From an uncultured Loktanella sp. (GTDB taxonomy: Bacteria > Pseudomonadota > Alphaproteobacteria > Rhodobacterales > Rhodobacteraceae), in the NCBI GenBank assembly GCA_913061335.1, contig CAJXTP010000187.1:1-5887 (forward strand): DNA of 5,887 nucleotides. Direction: 5' to 3'. The notes beneath the pieces were generated by a model. It was not told the DNA's origin, searched no databases, and worked only from the letters and a program-made list of their open reading frames with translations. A program made the position numbers and the translations under genes. How positions within the stretch are numbered: position 1 is the stretch's first letter; each line of letters begins with the position of its first letter. Positions 1 to 5,613 of the stretch are shown here, piece after piece.

Positions 1-1977
1 CTGGCGGTGCTGATGTTCGTCATGATGGGCATCGTTTTGGAACGGTCGCGCATTGCGGACGAATTGCTGACCACAATGGCCAAAGTGTTTGGCCCATTGC
101 CGGGCGGCTTGGCTGTGTCGGTTGTGGTTGTGGGCGCTTTCTTGGCGGCCTCTACAGGGATCGTGGGTGCGACGGTTGTCACCATGGGTTTGCTGGCTTT
201 GCCGACCATGCTTAAGAACGGTTATTCGCCTGAGTTATCAACAGGTGTGATTGCGGCGTCAGGCACGTTGGGTCAGATTATTCCGCCATCAATTGTGATT
301 GTTTTGCTGGGCACGTTGGCGGGGGATTTGTATTCCGCAGCCCAAGAAGAGCGCGCGCAACTGGCAGGGTGTACTGACGCGCTGACATATCTGGGCGAGC
401 CTGCGGTTGTGTCCGTCGGTACATTGTTCCAAGCGGCGCTATTGCCCGGCATTTTGTTGGCATTCCTTTATGCCGCATATGCGTTTGGCTATGCATTGTT
501 GAACCCGTCCAAGGCCCCAGCGGTCAATATGGGCGCCACGAAATCAACTGAAGTGATCACCCGCAATGACGCGCTGTTCTGGTTCCTTGCGGCCCCGATT
601 GGTCTGATCGCTTTGACAATCACATTGGGTCAAGTCGGCGTTGTCGGTAGCCAGTCGGTTATTGTTGATAGCTATACTGACTCTGGTCAGACGGCGAGCC
701 TGCGCACAAATGTCGGCGACGAATGTGCGGTCGCAATGCAAGAGTTGCACGGCGAAGAGGCATGGGCTGCAGCGATTGCAGAACAGAGCGCGATTGCCGA
801 TGCAGGCGGTGTAACTGAGGCCCGCAAATTGGGTGACGAAGAACGCGCCAATCTGGTGCTTGAAAAGATCGCAAACGCGCCCAAACTGGGTAAAGGTCTG
901 TCGGTTCTTGCGCTGCTTATGGGGCTGATGCTGGTGATTGCACGCGGTGTGTCGCCAAGCTCGGATAACACGCCGTTGCTGATTGGTGGGGCAGGTGTCG
1001 TGTTGATGCTGCTGGTTGATGCATTCCTTGTGTCGGCTGTGACCACACCGGGTACGACGTTGGTGCTGATTGCCATTCCGCTGTTCATTGCGTTCATCGG
1101 TTTGCGGGCGGCGGCATCGATGTTGTCCAAGAACGAGATCTTGCGCGTCGTATTCCCGCCACTGGTTCTGATTGTCGCAGTGCTTGGGTCGATCATGGGC
1201 GGGATTACGAATCCAACGCCTGCGGCGGCTTTGGGTGCTGGTGGTGCGATTTTGCTGGCGACATACCGCAAGTTGCAGGATCAACGCAGGTCTGGGCGCG
1301 GTGTGCTTTGGACGGCGGCCGCCGTTGCTATCATGCTGATGGTTGGCACCAATTTCGACATGCGCATGGGCCAAGAAGTTGTCCTGCTGGAAAACCGGAT
1401 CGCGTTTATCGTGGCTTTTGGTGCGTTTCTGTTTGCGATGGGCGGGCTGCTGTGGTCGTGCTGGGTGTTGTTCGCGGGCGGCGTTTTGACGCCTGTTGTG
1501 CGCGAAACCGCCAAGGTTACGTCGATGGTGTTCACCATTTTGATCGGGTCGCAGTTGCTGAACCTTGTGCTGATCTCATTTGGCGGCGAGCATTATATCC
1601 AACAGTTCTTGCGGTCGTTTGACAATGAATGGCAGGTGTTCTTGCTGGTCATGTTGGTGCTGTTTGTTCTGGGCTTTGTGCTTGATTTCCTTGAGATTAT
1701 TTACATCGTTATCCCGATTGTTGGTCCTGTAATTTATGGCGGTACGTTTGATCCCAAATGGGTGACGATCATGATCGCGGTGAACTTGCAGACATCGTTC
1801 CTGACGCCGCCGTTTGGGTTCGCGTTGTTCTATCTGCGCGGTGTTGCGCCCAAGTCGATCACAACGGGGCAGATTTACCGTGGCGTGCTACCGTTCATCG
1901 GCATTCAGGTCGCAGGCTTGCTGTTGCTGGCGCTGGTGCCCGGGTTCGTAACTATCATTCCGAACCTGCTGAACTAA
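1..1977 (+). CDS. TRAP transporter large permease subunit (DctM-type, long form), 5' partial
   Basis: The reading frame is open from base 1 and runs 658 codons to TAA, so the start lies upstream of the window. The protein is a cytoplasmic-membrane permease that, with a small DctQ-type subunit and a periplasmic binding protein, drives solute uptake with an ion gradient. Family signs seen: the segment GTLGQIIPPS near codons 88-97; a second-half GGITNPTPAAALGAG segment near 400-415; and the C-terminal LDFLEI and FDPKW ... LTPPFGFALF run near 560-610. Many hydrophobic segments span the rest. Ordinary DctM proteins are about 430 aa; this one is already 658 aa and carries a soluble, acidic, Ala/Glu-rich insert at about codons 214-298, followed by extra hydrophobic segments. 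That long form is commonly annotated as the mannitol/chloroaromatic-type (FcbT3-like) large permease, but the name does not establish the substrate. The partner subunits are not in the window. A hairpin terminator follows 21 bases after the stop. The family call is firm; the substrate is unknown. Confidence 0.93.
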   Translation: MAVLMFVMMGIVLERSRIADELLTTMAKVFGPLPGGLAVSVVVVGAFLAASTGIVGATVVTMGLLALPTMLKNGYSPELSTGVIAASGTLGQIIPPSIVIVLLGTLAGDLYSAAQEERAQLAGCTDALTYLGEPAVVSVGTLFQAALLPGILLAFLYAAYAFGYALLNPSKAPAVNMGATKSTEVITRNDALFWFLAAPIGLIALTITLGQVGVVGSQSVIVDSYTDSGQTASLRTNVGDECAVAMQELHGEEAWAAAIAEQSAIADAGGVTEARKLGDEERANLVLEKIANAPKLGKGLSVLALLMGLMLVIARGVSPSSDNTPLLIGGAGVVLMLLVDAFLVSAVTTPGTTLVLIAIPLFIAFIGLRAAASMLSKNEILRVVFPPLVLIVAVLGSIMGGITNPTPAAALGAGGAILLATYRKLQDQRRSGRGVLWTAAAVAIMLMVGTNFDMRMGQEVVLLENRIAFIVAFGAFLFAMGGLLWSCWVLFAGGVLTPVVRETAKVTSMVFTILIGSQLLNLVLISFGGEHYIQQFLRSFDNEWQVFLLVMLVLFVLGFVLDFLEIIYIVIPIVGPVIYGGTFDPKWVTIMIAVNLQTSFLTPPFGFALFYLRGVAPKSITTGQIYRGVLPFIGIQVAGLLLLALVPGFVTIIPNLLN

Positions 1978-1998
1978 GCGGGCAGGGTGTTGATATAG

Positions 1999-2030
1999 AA
2001 AAAGGGCGGCCTTAGCGGGCCGCCCTTTTT
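1999..2030 (+). terminator. Rho-independent terminator of the TRAP permease, probably bidirectional
   Basis: Bases 1999-2011 (AAAAAGGGCGGCC) pair perfectly with 2018-2030 (GGCCGCCCTTTTT), giving a 13-bp stem with a 6-base loop TTAGCG. The T run gives a U-tract after the GC core on the plus strand, and the mirrored A run does the same on the minus strand. It therefore can end the TRAP permease transcript and also catch minus-strand transcription leaving the QueC-like gene about 180 bases upstream of it. Confidence 0.93.
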
Positions 2031-2107
2031 GGTATTTGTTGGGTGTTTGGATGAGGGCGATTGTCGGCTGTTCAGTGTGAATTTTCCGTCTGTGTTATGA
2101 TCGCGGC

Positions 2108-2136
2108 TTCACGTAAACTTGTCGTTCGACAATAGT
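2108..2136 (+). promoter_or_regulatory. Candidate sigma-70 promoter for the interrupted small ORF
   Basis: TTCACG (2108-2113) and AATAGT (2131-2136) are each 4 of 6 matches to the -35 and -10 consensus and are 17 bases apart. The dyad TTGTCG-TT-CGACAA (2119-2132) fills the spacer and touches the -10 box, the usual place for a repressor site. Transcription would start near 2143, right at the Shine-Dalgarno that follows. This is prediction by eye only. Confidence 0.35.
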
Positions 2137-2139
2137 CAC

Positions 2140-2157
2140 TTTTGGAGGTGACCAAAA
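2140..2157 (+). promoter_or_regulatory. Dyad enclosing a perfect Shine-Dalgarno
   Basis: TTTTGG and CCAAAA form a perfect 6-bp inverted repeat around AGGTGA. The Shine-Dalgarno GGAGGTGA (2144-2151) overlaps the left arm and fills the loop, and lies 8 bases before the ATG at 2160. If the transcript begins upstream, the hairpin could control ribosome access; it could equally be a DNA operator. Confidence 0.4.
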
Positions 2158-2159
2158 AG

Positions 2160-2192
2160 ATGAACGGGGTTGCCCAAAATTCTAGACAGTGA
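2160..2192 (+). pseudogene. Ten-codon stub behind a strong ribosome site, probably the 5' remnant of an interrupted gene
   Basis: ATG at 2160 sits 8 bases after GGAGGTGA, the best Shine-Dalgarno in the window, and behind a plausible promoter, yet the frame closes after MNGVAQNSRQ. Such good initiation signals are out of proportion to ten codons. The stop falls just where the AT-rich segment carrying the QueC-like gene begins, so the simplest reading is that the rest of a plus-strand gene was lost when that segment arrived. Alternatives are a short leader peptide or chance. The peptide is too short to assign to a family. Confidence 0.35.
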
Positions 2193-2208
2193 GGCGCCTT
2201 CAACAAAA

Positions 2209-3351
2209 TTAGCCTAGAAGCATGCGTTTCCGTGCTCGAATTTGTCCCAATAGCACAGTAAGTTTTTTATTTTTCTTTTTTGAAGAACCTTTACCGAATA
2301 AGTTCGCTTCCAACTGTCGAAAATCATCCAATTTCCCGTTTTTCTTGGCTGATTGAACAATATCGTTGGCGAATACCATCTCTGATTTTACTGAGACATC
2401 GATTGTACCCAAATCAGCTTCGCTAAATTCCCGTATTAGGAAAATATCGGGAATATCTCCTGTTGTAGCATAAAACATTGCTTTGGTGCGCACGCACTTT
2501 GAGCAGACTCCGCAGTTTTCGGGTCTTATTCCATGGTCTTTACAAAAAGACACTGATCCAAGTGCTAAGCTATCTAACGCGAGAGATTCAACTTTTTCTG
2601 CGCGGGTCACATCGGTACTCAGCGTGCGGATCGAATAGCCGTCAGAGAGAAACATATTGTTAGTTAAAGAACATGTCCCCCATGGAGCGACAATGTATTC
2701 TTGGCTAATCGAATAGTCGGCTGCGATCATGCCTTCGTCGTAAATTTTATCAAAAAGGTAAAGGCTTGCCAGCAACTGGAAGCCGTGCCCGTAACTGCCA
2801 TCGATGCCAGATTTTGCCATGGCATTTGCGGCGTTTGATCTAACAACATGACGCTCGCCAGAGTATTTTTGCGTAAATTCCTCAGTCTTTTTCAACAACC
2901 GCTTAAAGTTGTTCTTGCCGCTAGGCAGGTAGTCCATGCCAAATATTGTGAGCGTATCTATCGGGTTGCCTAAAACGTTGGCTTCTTCCTTTAGTGCAAA
3001 AGTTGAATCAACGCCCCCAGAAAAAAGCATGAGCGATTTTTTGGTTAATGGTAAGCTTTGTGATGTTTCTGTTTCAGATGATATTTTGATATCCGCAAAG
3101 TCGCGGGGAACCCATGTAGACCAAATTTTTACGATTTTCCGAGCCTGCTCTAAAGCTTTGGACGACAAACAACCGTTTATTCGAAGGTTTTTTCCAAGTT
3201 GCATTGCAAAAGGCAAAGCCATCCAGAGAGCGAAGTTGTCAGTGCACTTCATCTCACTTTGACTTTCAAACCATATTTTGGTTCCGTCTATGTCTACAGT
3301 AATTTTGTTTTCAAGCCGTTCAATATTCACCACTATGCTGTCGTTATTCAT
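2209..3351 (-). CDS. QueC-like PP-loop ATP-pyrophosphatase, stand-alone
   Basis: This is a 380-aa soluble protein. It has the PP-loop ATP-binding signature SGGVDST at residues 111-117, after a hydrophobic strand SLMLF. Four cysteines, C270, C280, C283 and C286 (CX9CX2CX2C), resemble the zinc site of 7-cyano-7-deazaguanine synthase QueC, and the stretch around 223-254 (APWGT ... LSTDVTRAEKV) fits the substrate-facing part of QueC-like proteins. It is not ordinary QueC, which is about 220-240 aa: there is an extra N-terminal domain of about 100 residues (ALPFAMQLGKNLRINGCLSS near 45-64) and a Lys-rich tail (about 354-376). PP-loop enzymes adenylate a carboxyl or similar group; the substrate here is unknown. 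The ATG is supported by AAGGTG about 6 bases upstream. The gene is AT-rich (35-42% GC in sampled lines) next to neighbours near 60%, suggesting transfer. No queDEF genes are nearby. QueC-like proteins occur in Qat and type IV CBASS defence and in surface-polysaccharide loci; none of those partners is in view. Confidence 0.85.
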   Translation of the reverse strand: MNNDSIVVNIERLENKITVDIDGTKIWFESQSEMKCTDNFALWMALPFAMQLGKNLRINGCLSSKALEQARKIVKIWSTWVPRDFADIKISSETETSQSLPLTKKSLMLFSGGVDSTFALKEEANVLGNPIDTLTIFGMDYLPSGKNNFKRLLKKTEEFTQKYSGERHVVRSNAANAMAKSGIDGSYGHGFQLLASLYLFDKIYDEGMIAADYSISQEYIVAPWGTCSLTNNMFLSDGYSIRTLSTDVTRAEKVESLALDSLALGSVSFCKDHGIRPENCGVCSKCVRTKAMFYATTGDIPDIFLIREFSEADLGTIDVSVKSEMVFANDIVQSAKKNGKLDDFRQLEANLFGKGSSKKKNKKLTVLLGQIRARKRMLLG

Positions 3352-3355
3352 GAGT

Positions 3356-3586
3356 TCACCTTTGGATGCCGAGCACTGCTTTATAAACGCGATTTGTGTA
3401 GTTCTTATCTGATATTAGGAAGGCAATAAAAAGGCCCATTGATCGTTCTAAAGGTGTGCTGAAGTTTAAAATTTCCCTAGAAACGCTTCTTTTGGAACAT
3501 ATGCTAACCACCAAGCTTTTCGCTATCAAAAAACCAGGCCAAAACCTAAGAAGTTGTTGCCGGATTTCCCTTACTCTTGATAACAA
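3356..3586 (-). CDS. Doubtful 76-codon ORF upstream of the QueC-like gene
   Basis: The frame opens at TTG directly after an in-frame TGA and gives 76 aa, rich in Arg, Leu and Phe, with a hydrophobic patch MGLFIAFLIS near residues 50-59. I recognise no family. In favour of it being real: its TGA overlaps the Shine-Dalgarno of the QueC-like gene and lies 4 bases before that ATG, the geometry of translational coupling. Against: a TTG start without a clear Shine-Dalgarno, low-complexity AT-rich DNA, and a promoter-like pair inside it (3501-3529). It may also be the 3' remnant of a longer gene. Treat as hypothetical. Confidence 0.25.
   Translation of the reverse strand: MLSRVREIRQQLLRFWPGFLIAKSLVVSICSKRSVSREILNFSTPLERSMGLFIAFLISDKNYTNRVYKAVLGIQR
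3501..3529 (-). promoter_or_regulatory. Candidate promoter of the QueC-like gene
   Basis: Read on the minus strand, TTGATA (3524-3529) is followed after exactly 17 bases by TAGCAT (3501-3506), 5 of 6 and 4 of 6 consensus matches. It would give a leader of roughly 140 bases before the ATG at 3351 and make the QueC-like gene monocistronic, independent of Bpt. Spacing is ideal, but AT-rich DNA yields such pairs by chance. Confidence 0.4.
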
Positions 3587-3636
3587 TCATTCGCGGGATC
3601 GCAGAGCTTCAGCGGATGAAAATCTCTATTGCATGA

Positions 3637-4452
3637 CTAGCTGCGGCCGTCGGGTAGGTTGATCCTTGAGACCTGATCGGCGATGGGATCTGGCGTCAGC
3701 GGGTTGAGTGCATCATCGTAATCTGTCGGGACACCAATGGGGGACCATTCGCCTTTGGTATAGACTTCGACGCCCGCAAAATTGGCTTTGTAAGCCATCT
3801 TGGGACTGCCCGGCACCCAGTAGCCAAGGTAGACATAAGGCAGGCCCAGATCGCGCGCGATCTCGATGTGGTCAAGGATGATAAAAGTCCCAAGGCTGTC
3901 TTTGTCCAAGCCGGGCTGGAAGAATGAATAGACCATCGACACCCCATCATTCAGAACGTCTGTCAGGCCGACGGCTTGCAGTTCAGTGGCCGCGCTGGCT
4001 GAGGTGTATTCGATTAAGCGGGTGCGGATCGGCGTTTCTTCGACCATGGCTGCGAATTCGAACATGTCCATGTCGGCCATGCCGCCCGCTGCGTGCCGGC
4101 TATCGAGGTAATCACGAAAAAGGTTGTATTGCTCTTCGGTTGCCCAAGGCGAGCGCGCGCGCCGCGACAGATGTGCGTTACGCTTTAGCACCCGCTTTTG
4201 GCTTTTGCTGGGCGTAAAGTCGGCCACCCTAATCCGTGCCGACATGCAAGCCGCGCAATCGCTGCACGATGGCCGGTACAGCACGTTTTGCGAACGTCGA
4301 AAGCCTTGTTTTGAGAGGCTATCGTTTAATTTGGACGCAGTTTCGCCTTGCAAGGCAGTGAACAGTTTACGTTCCATCCGACCGTCCAGATACGGACAGG
4401 GTTGCGGGGACGTGACATAAAACTGTGGCGCAATGGGGAGCGTGTGACGCAT
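3637..4452 (-). CDS. bpt: Aspartate/glutamate leucyltransferase (bacterial ATE family)
   Basis: This cytosolic 271-aa enzyme transfers leucine from Leu-tRNA to proteins with N-terminal Asp or Glu, marking them for ClpS/ClpAP degradation in the N-degron pathway. The N-terminal ATE domain (about 15-90) shows CPYLDGRMERKLF at 19-31 and the cysteine cluster C63, C66, C69 in YRPSCSDCAACMSARIRV; C19 and the cluster are the conserved cysteines of the family. The C-terminal ATE domain (about 105-235) shows SFFQPG near 175-180, SLGTFIILDHI at 185-195, and YLGYWVPGSPKMAYKANF at 207-224. Length is that of a complete bacterial Bpt. The ATG at 4452 is right before the conserved N-terminus and has only a weak ribosome site (GAAAG). 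The RDD gene lies 75 bases upstream on the same strand; a good promoter lies in that gap, so Bpt can be transcribed alone. No convincing terminator follows the stop before the AT-rich segment. Confidence 0.95.
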   Translation of the reverse strand: MRHTLPIAPQFYVTSPQPCPYLDGRMERKLFTALQGETASKLNDSLSKQGFRRSQNVLYRPSCSDCAACMSARIRVADFTPSKSQKRVLKRNAHLSRRARSPWATEEQYNLFRDYLDSRHAAGGMADMDMFEFAAMVEETPIRTRLIEYTSASAATELQAVGLTDVLNDGVSMVYSFFQPGLDKDSLGTFIILDHIEIARDLGLPYVYLGYWVPGSPKMAYKANFAGVEVYTKGEWSPIGVPTDYDDALNPLTPDPIADQVSRINLPDGRS

Positions 4453-4468
4453 GCAAGGCTTTCGGCTG

Positions 4469-4505
4469 AGTTAGCAAATTCTAACTTACCGCTTTAAAAT
4501 CGCAA
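4469..4505 (-). promoter_or_regulatory. Candidate bpt promoter with a dyad over the -10 box
   Basis: On the minus strand TTGCGA (4500-4505) and TAGAAT (4478-4483) are 16 bases apart, 4 of 6 and 5 of 6 consensus matches. The -10 box lies inside the inverted repeat AGTTAG (4469-4474) and CTAACT (4481-4486), separated by 6 bases, the typical placement of a repressor operator. Transcription would start near 4471, leaving a leader of under 20 bases before the bpt ATG. Confidence 0.5.
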
Positions 4506-4527
4506 GACCCTCTTTTGTTAGGGGGCC

Positions 4528-4980
4528 TTAGACCGCTGGTCGGTTGAGCGCGGCGGTGCCAAGTATATGGTCCGTCAGGCCTTGTTTGCGGTCAGTCAAC
4601 AGCATCAACAGGATCGAGATAAGCTGCAACGGCGCGATGGCGACGCTGACGGTATAACCAAACGTATGTGCAAGCGCTGTCCCCGATTGCAAGCGCAGCC
4701 CGTCCGCGTCGCGTAGTTCAATGCCCATCATACGCATGCCCCAAGTTGATGATTTGCCTGCGATGGTGAACCACCGATATATAAATCCAGTAACGAGCAT
4801 CAGCAGTGGGAAGACAAAGATTGCTAGAAATCCAGTGAACGGCAGGACAAGCAGGCAGAGCAGCGCGATCAGCACCACGTCGATAACCCATGCGAGTGTA
4901 CGTTTGATCAAGACGCCTTCGTAGAACTGGGGCTTTGAGGCAGGGTCTGGCAGGCCAAGGTGCATAGGGTGGGCGGACAT
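4528..4980 (-). CDS. RDD family membrane protein
   Basis: This 150-aa protein has the family's Arg-Ala-Asp pattern in the first membrane helix, KRTLAWVIDVVLIALL (R27, A30, D34). Three hydrophobic segments are seen at about 28-48, 50-72 and 103-128. The conserved loop GKSSTWGMRMMGIELRD is at 75-91, and the C-terminal DRKQGLTDHILGTAAL at 130-145 matches the usual end of the domain. RDD proteins sit in the cytoplasmic membrane; some have been linked to ion exchange, but the function of this one is unknown. A longer frame begins at GTG 5040, but it would run through the terminator hairpin at 5011-5041, so ATG 4980 is preferred even though its Shine-Dalgarno is weak (AGAAAG). It lies between the DUF2852 gene, whose terminator is in the gap, and bpt. 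Confidence 0.88.
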   Translation of the reverse strand: MSAHPMHLGLPDPASKPQFYEGVLIKRTLAWVIDVVLIALLCLLVLPFTGFLAIFVFPLLMLVTGFIYRWFTIAGKSSTWGMRMMGIELRDADGLRLQSGTALAHTFGYTVSVAIAPLQLISILLMLLTDRKQGLTDHILGTAALNRPAV

Positions 4981-5000
4981 TGCGTGTGGCTTTCTATCTG

Positions 5001-5041
5001 AAAAATACAATGTGGCGGCCCCAACGTTTAGGGCCACCACA
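5001..5041 (-). terminator. Rho-independent terminator after the DUF2852 gene
   Basis: In the minus-strand transcript, complementary arms from 5031-5041 and 5011-5021 form an 11-bp GC-rich stem around a 9-base loop. It is followed by TTGTATTTTT (5001-5010). The pair 5036/5016 is U-G in this transcript, but would be C-A, a mismatch, in the opposite one, and no T run follows on the plus strand. The hairpin is therefore built for the minus strand. It starts 14 bases after the DUF2852 stop and separates that gene from the RDD gene. Confidence 0.85.
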
Positions 5042-5055
5042 TCGGGGGGGAGGGT

Positions 5056-5505
5056 TTATGCAGGCTCGTTTGCTGCGTCGTCGTCTTCGGATGGCGCGGC
5101 TTTGGTTGCGCGGTCATCCATGAATTGGTCGAACTCGGCCTTGTCTTTGGCGTCACGCAGACGGGTCAAGAAGGATTCAAAGTTGGTCTGCTCTTCTTCC
5201 AAGCGGCGCAATGTGTCGGCCTTATAGGCGTCAAATGCGGAGTTGCCGGATGTTGCCATCATGGTGTGACGATTGCTGCGACGGCTGCTGCAGTTGTGGG
5301 ATTTGTTAAACATGCGTTTGCTCCAGATCATGTAAGCCAAAAGGGCGAGGCCGACGGGCCAGATAAAGATGAATCCAAGGACCATTGCGCCAATCCAAGC
5401 GCCTTTACCGCGCTCATCCAGCCAGTTTTCGCAGCGAGCGAAAAAGCCGGGACGTGTCATTGGCAGGCCAATCGGTGCAGCGGATGTTGCGGTGGCGGTT
5501 GTCAT
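5056..5505 (-). CDS. DUF2852 domain membrane protein
   Basis: This is a 149-aa protein with one predicted membrane helix at about 37-61 (GAWIGAMVLGFIFIWPVGLALLAYMIWSK in composition). A basic, Ser/Arg-rich linker (62-83) follows, then an amphipathic charged stretch at about 91-132 (DTLRRLEEEQ, FESFLTRLRDAKDKAEFDQF) likely to form a helix or coiled coil, and an acidic tail. This order, and the FLxRLRxAKDKxEFDxFM end, match DUF2852, a family of alphaproteobacterial proteins without known function. The ATG at 5505 is fixed by TAAAGGAG seven bases upstream, a strong Shine-Dalgarno. A hairpin terminator follows. The promoter region carries two copies of the same palindrome, so expression is probably tightly controlled by an unidentified factor. 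Confidence 0.82.
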   Translation of the reverse strand: MTTATATSAAPIGLPMTRPGFFARCENWLDERGKGAWIGAMVLGFIFIWPVGLALLAYMIWSKRMFNKSHNCSSRRSNRHTMMATSGNSAFDAYKADTLRRLEEEQTNFESFLTRLRDAKDKAEFDQFMDDRATKAAPSEDDDAANEPA

Positions 5506-5533
5506 AGTGTGGCTCCTTTAAGAGGTTAAGTCG

Positions 5534-5552
5534 ATGTGAATGCCTTTCACAT
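5534..5552 (-). promoter_or_regulatory. Operator-like palindrome, copy 2 (leader of the DUF2852 gene)
   Basis: ATGTGAA (5534-5540) and TTCACAT (5546-5552) form a perfect 7-bp inverted repeat with 5 spacer bases TGCCT. Its layout and sequence match the copy centred 58 bp away at 5601. It lies in the predicted untranslated leader about 30 bases before the start codon, so it could also form a small hairpin in the mRNA. Confidence 0.55.
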
Positions 5553-5588
5553 TACCCATATCGGAGTGCTGGAGCGAGGTTGCAACCC

Positions 5589-5613
5589 TTAATGTAAATG
5601 TATTTTACATTAA
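5589..5613 (-). promoter_or_regulatory. Operator-like palindrome, copy 1 (over the -10 box)
   Basis: TTAATGTAAA (5589-5598) and TTTACATTAA (5604-5613) form a perfect 10-bp inverted repeat with spacer TGTAT. The predicted -10 box of the DUF2852 promoter lies inside it, so a bound protein would block transcription. The shared core with copy 2 is ATGTRAA, 5 bases, TTYACAT, with the A/G and T/C differences changing together so that symmetry is kept. Confidence 0.65.

Larger units (their letters stand above)
2031..2208. other. Intergenic stretch between TRAP terminator and QueC-like gene
   Basis: This stretch lies between two convergent genes. It holds the promoter, dyads and stub described separately, and otherwise nothing recognisable: no tRNA-like fold, no long ORF, no obvious transposon end. 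The heptamer CAAAATT occurs twice (2175-2181 and 2204-2210), and GAGGCGCCTT (2191-2200) contains the 6-bp palindrome GGCGCC. No convincing dedicated terminator for the minus-strand QueC-like gene is seen; the hairpin at 1999-2030 is the nearest one. Confidence 0.6.

Noticed and set aside
544..1374. 276-codon minus-strand frame and an overlapping 194-codon one, inside the TRAP gene
   Set aside because: They are antisense to a well-supported membrane protein, are rich in His, Gln, Arg and Thr, show no domain, and are explained as shadows of its codon usage.
2209..3351. Naming the PP-loop gene queC or qatC
   Set aside because: The length, extra N-terminal domain, altered cysteine spacing and absence of pathway or Qat partners do not support either specific name.
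2163..3640. Target-site duplication or terminal inverted repeats around the AT-rich segment
   Set aside because: Only short, imperfect matches (such as CTAGACAG against CTAGCTGC) were found by eye, no better than chance.
4506..4527. Possible hairpin terminator after the RDD gene (CCCCCT ... AGAGGG on the minus strand)
   Set aside because: The stem has an internal C-A mismatch, only five or so pairs, and no U run directly after it.
4981..5040. Upstream GTG start for the RDD protein at 5040
   Set aside because: The extra 20 codons would translate the terminator hairpin of the previous gene, and family members begin shortly before the first helix, as with ATG 4980.
5125..5529. 134-codon plus-strand frame
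   Set aside because: It is antisense to the DUF2852 gene, which has a strong ribosome site, family match and terminator; the plus frame has none of these.
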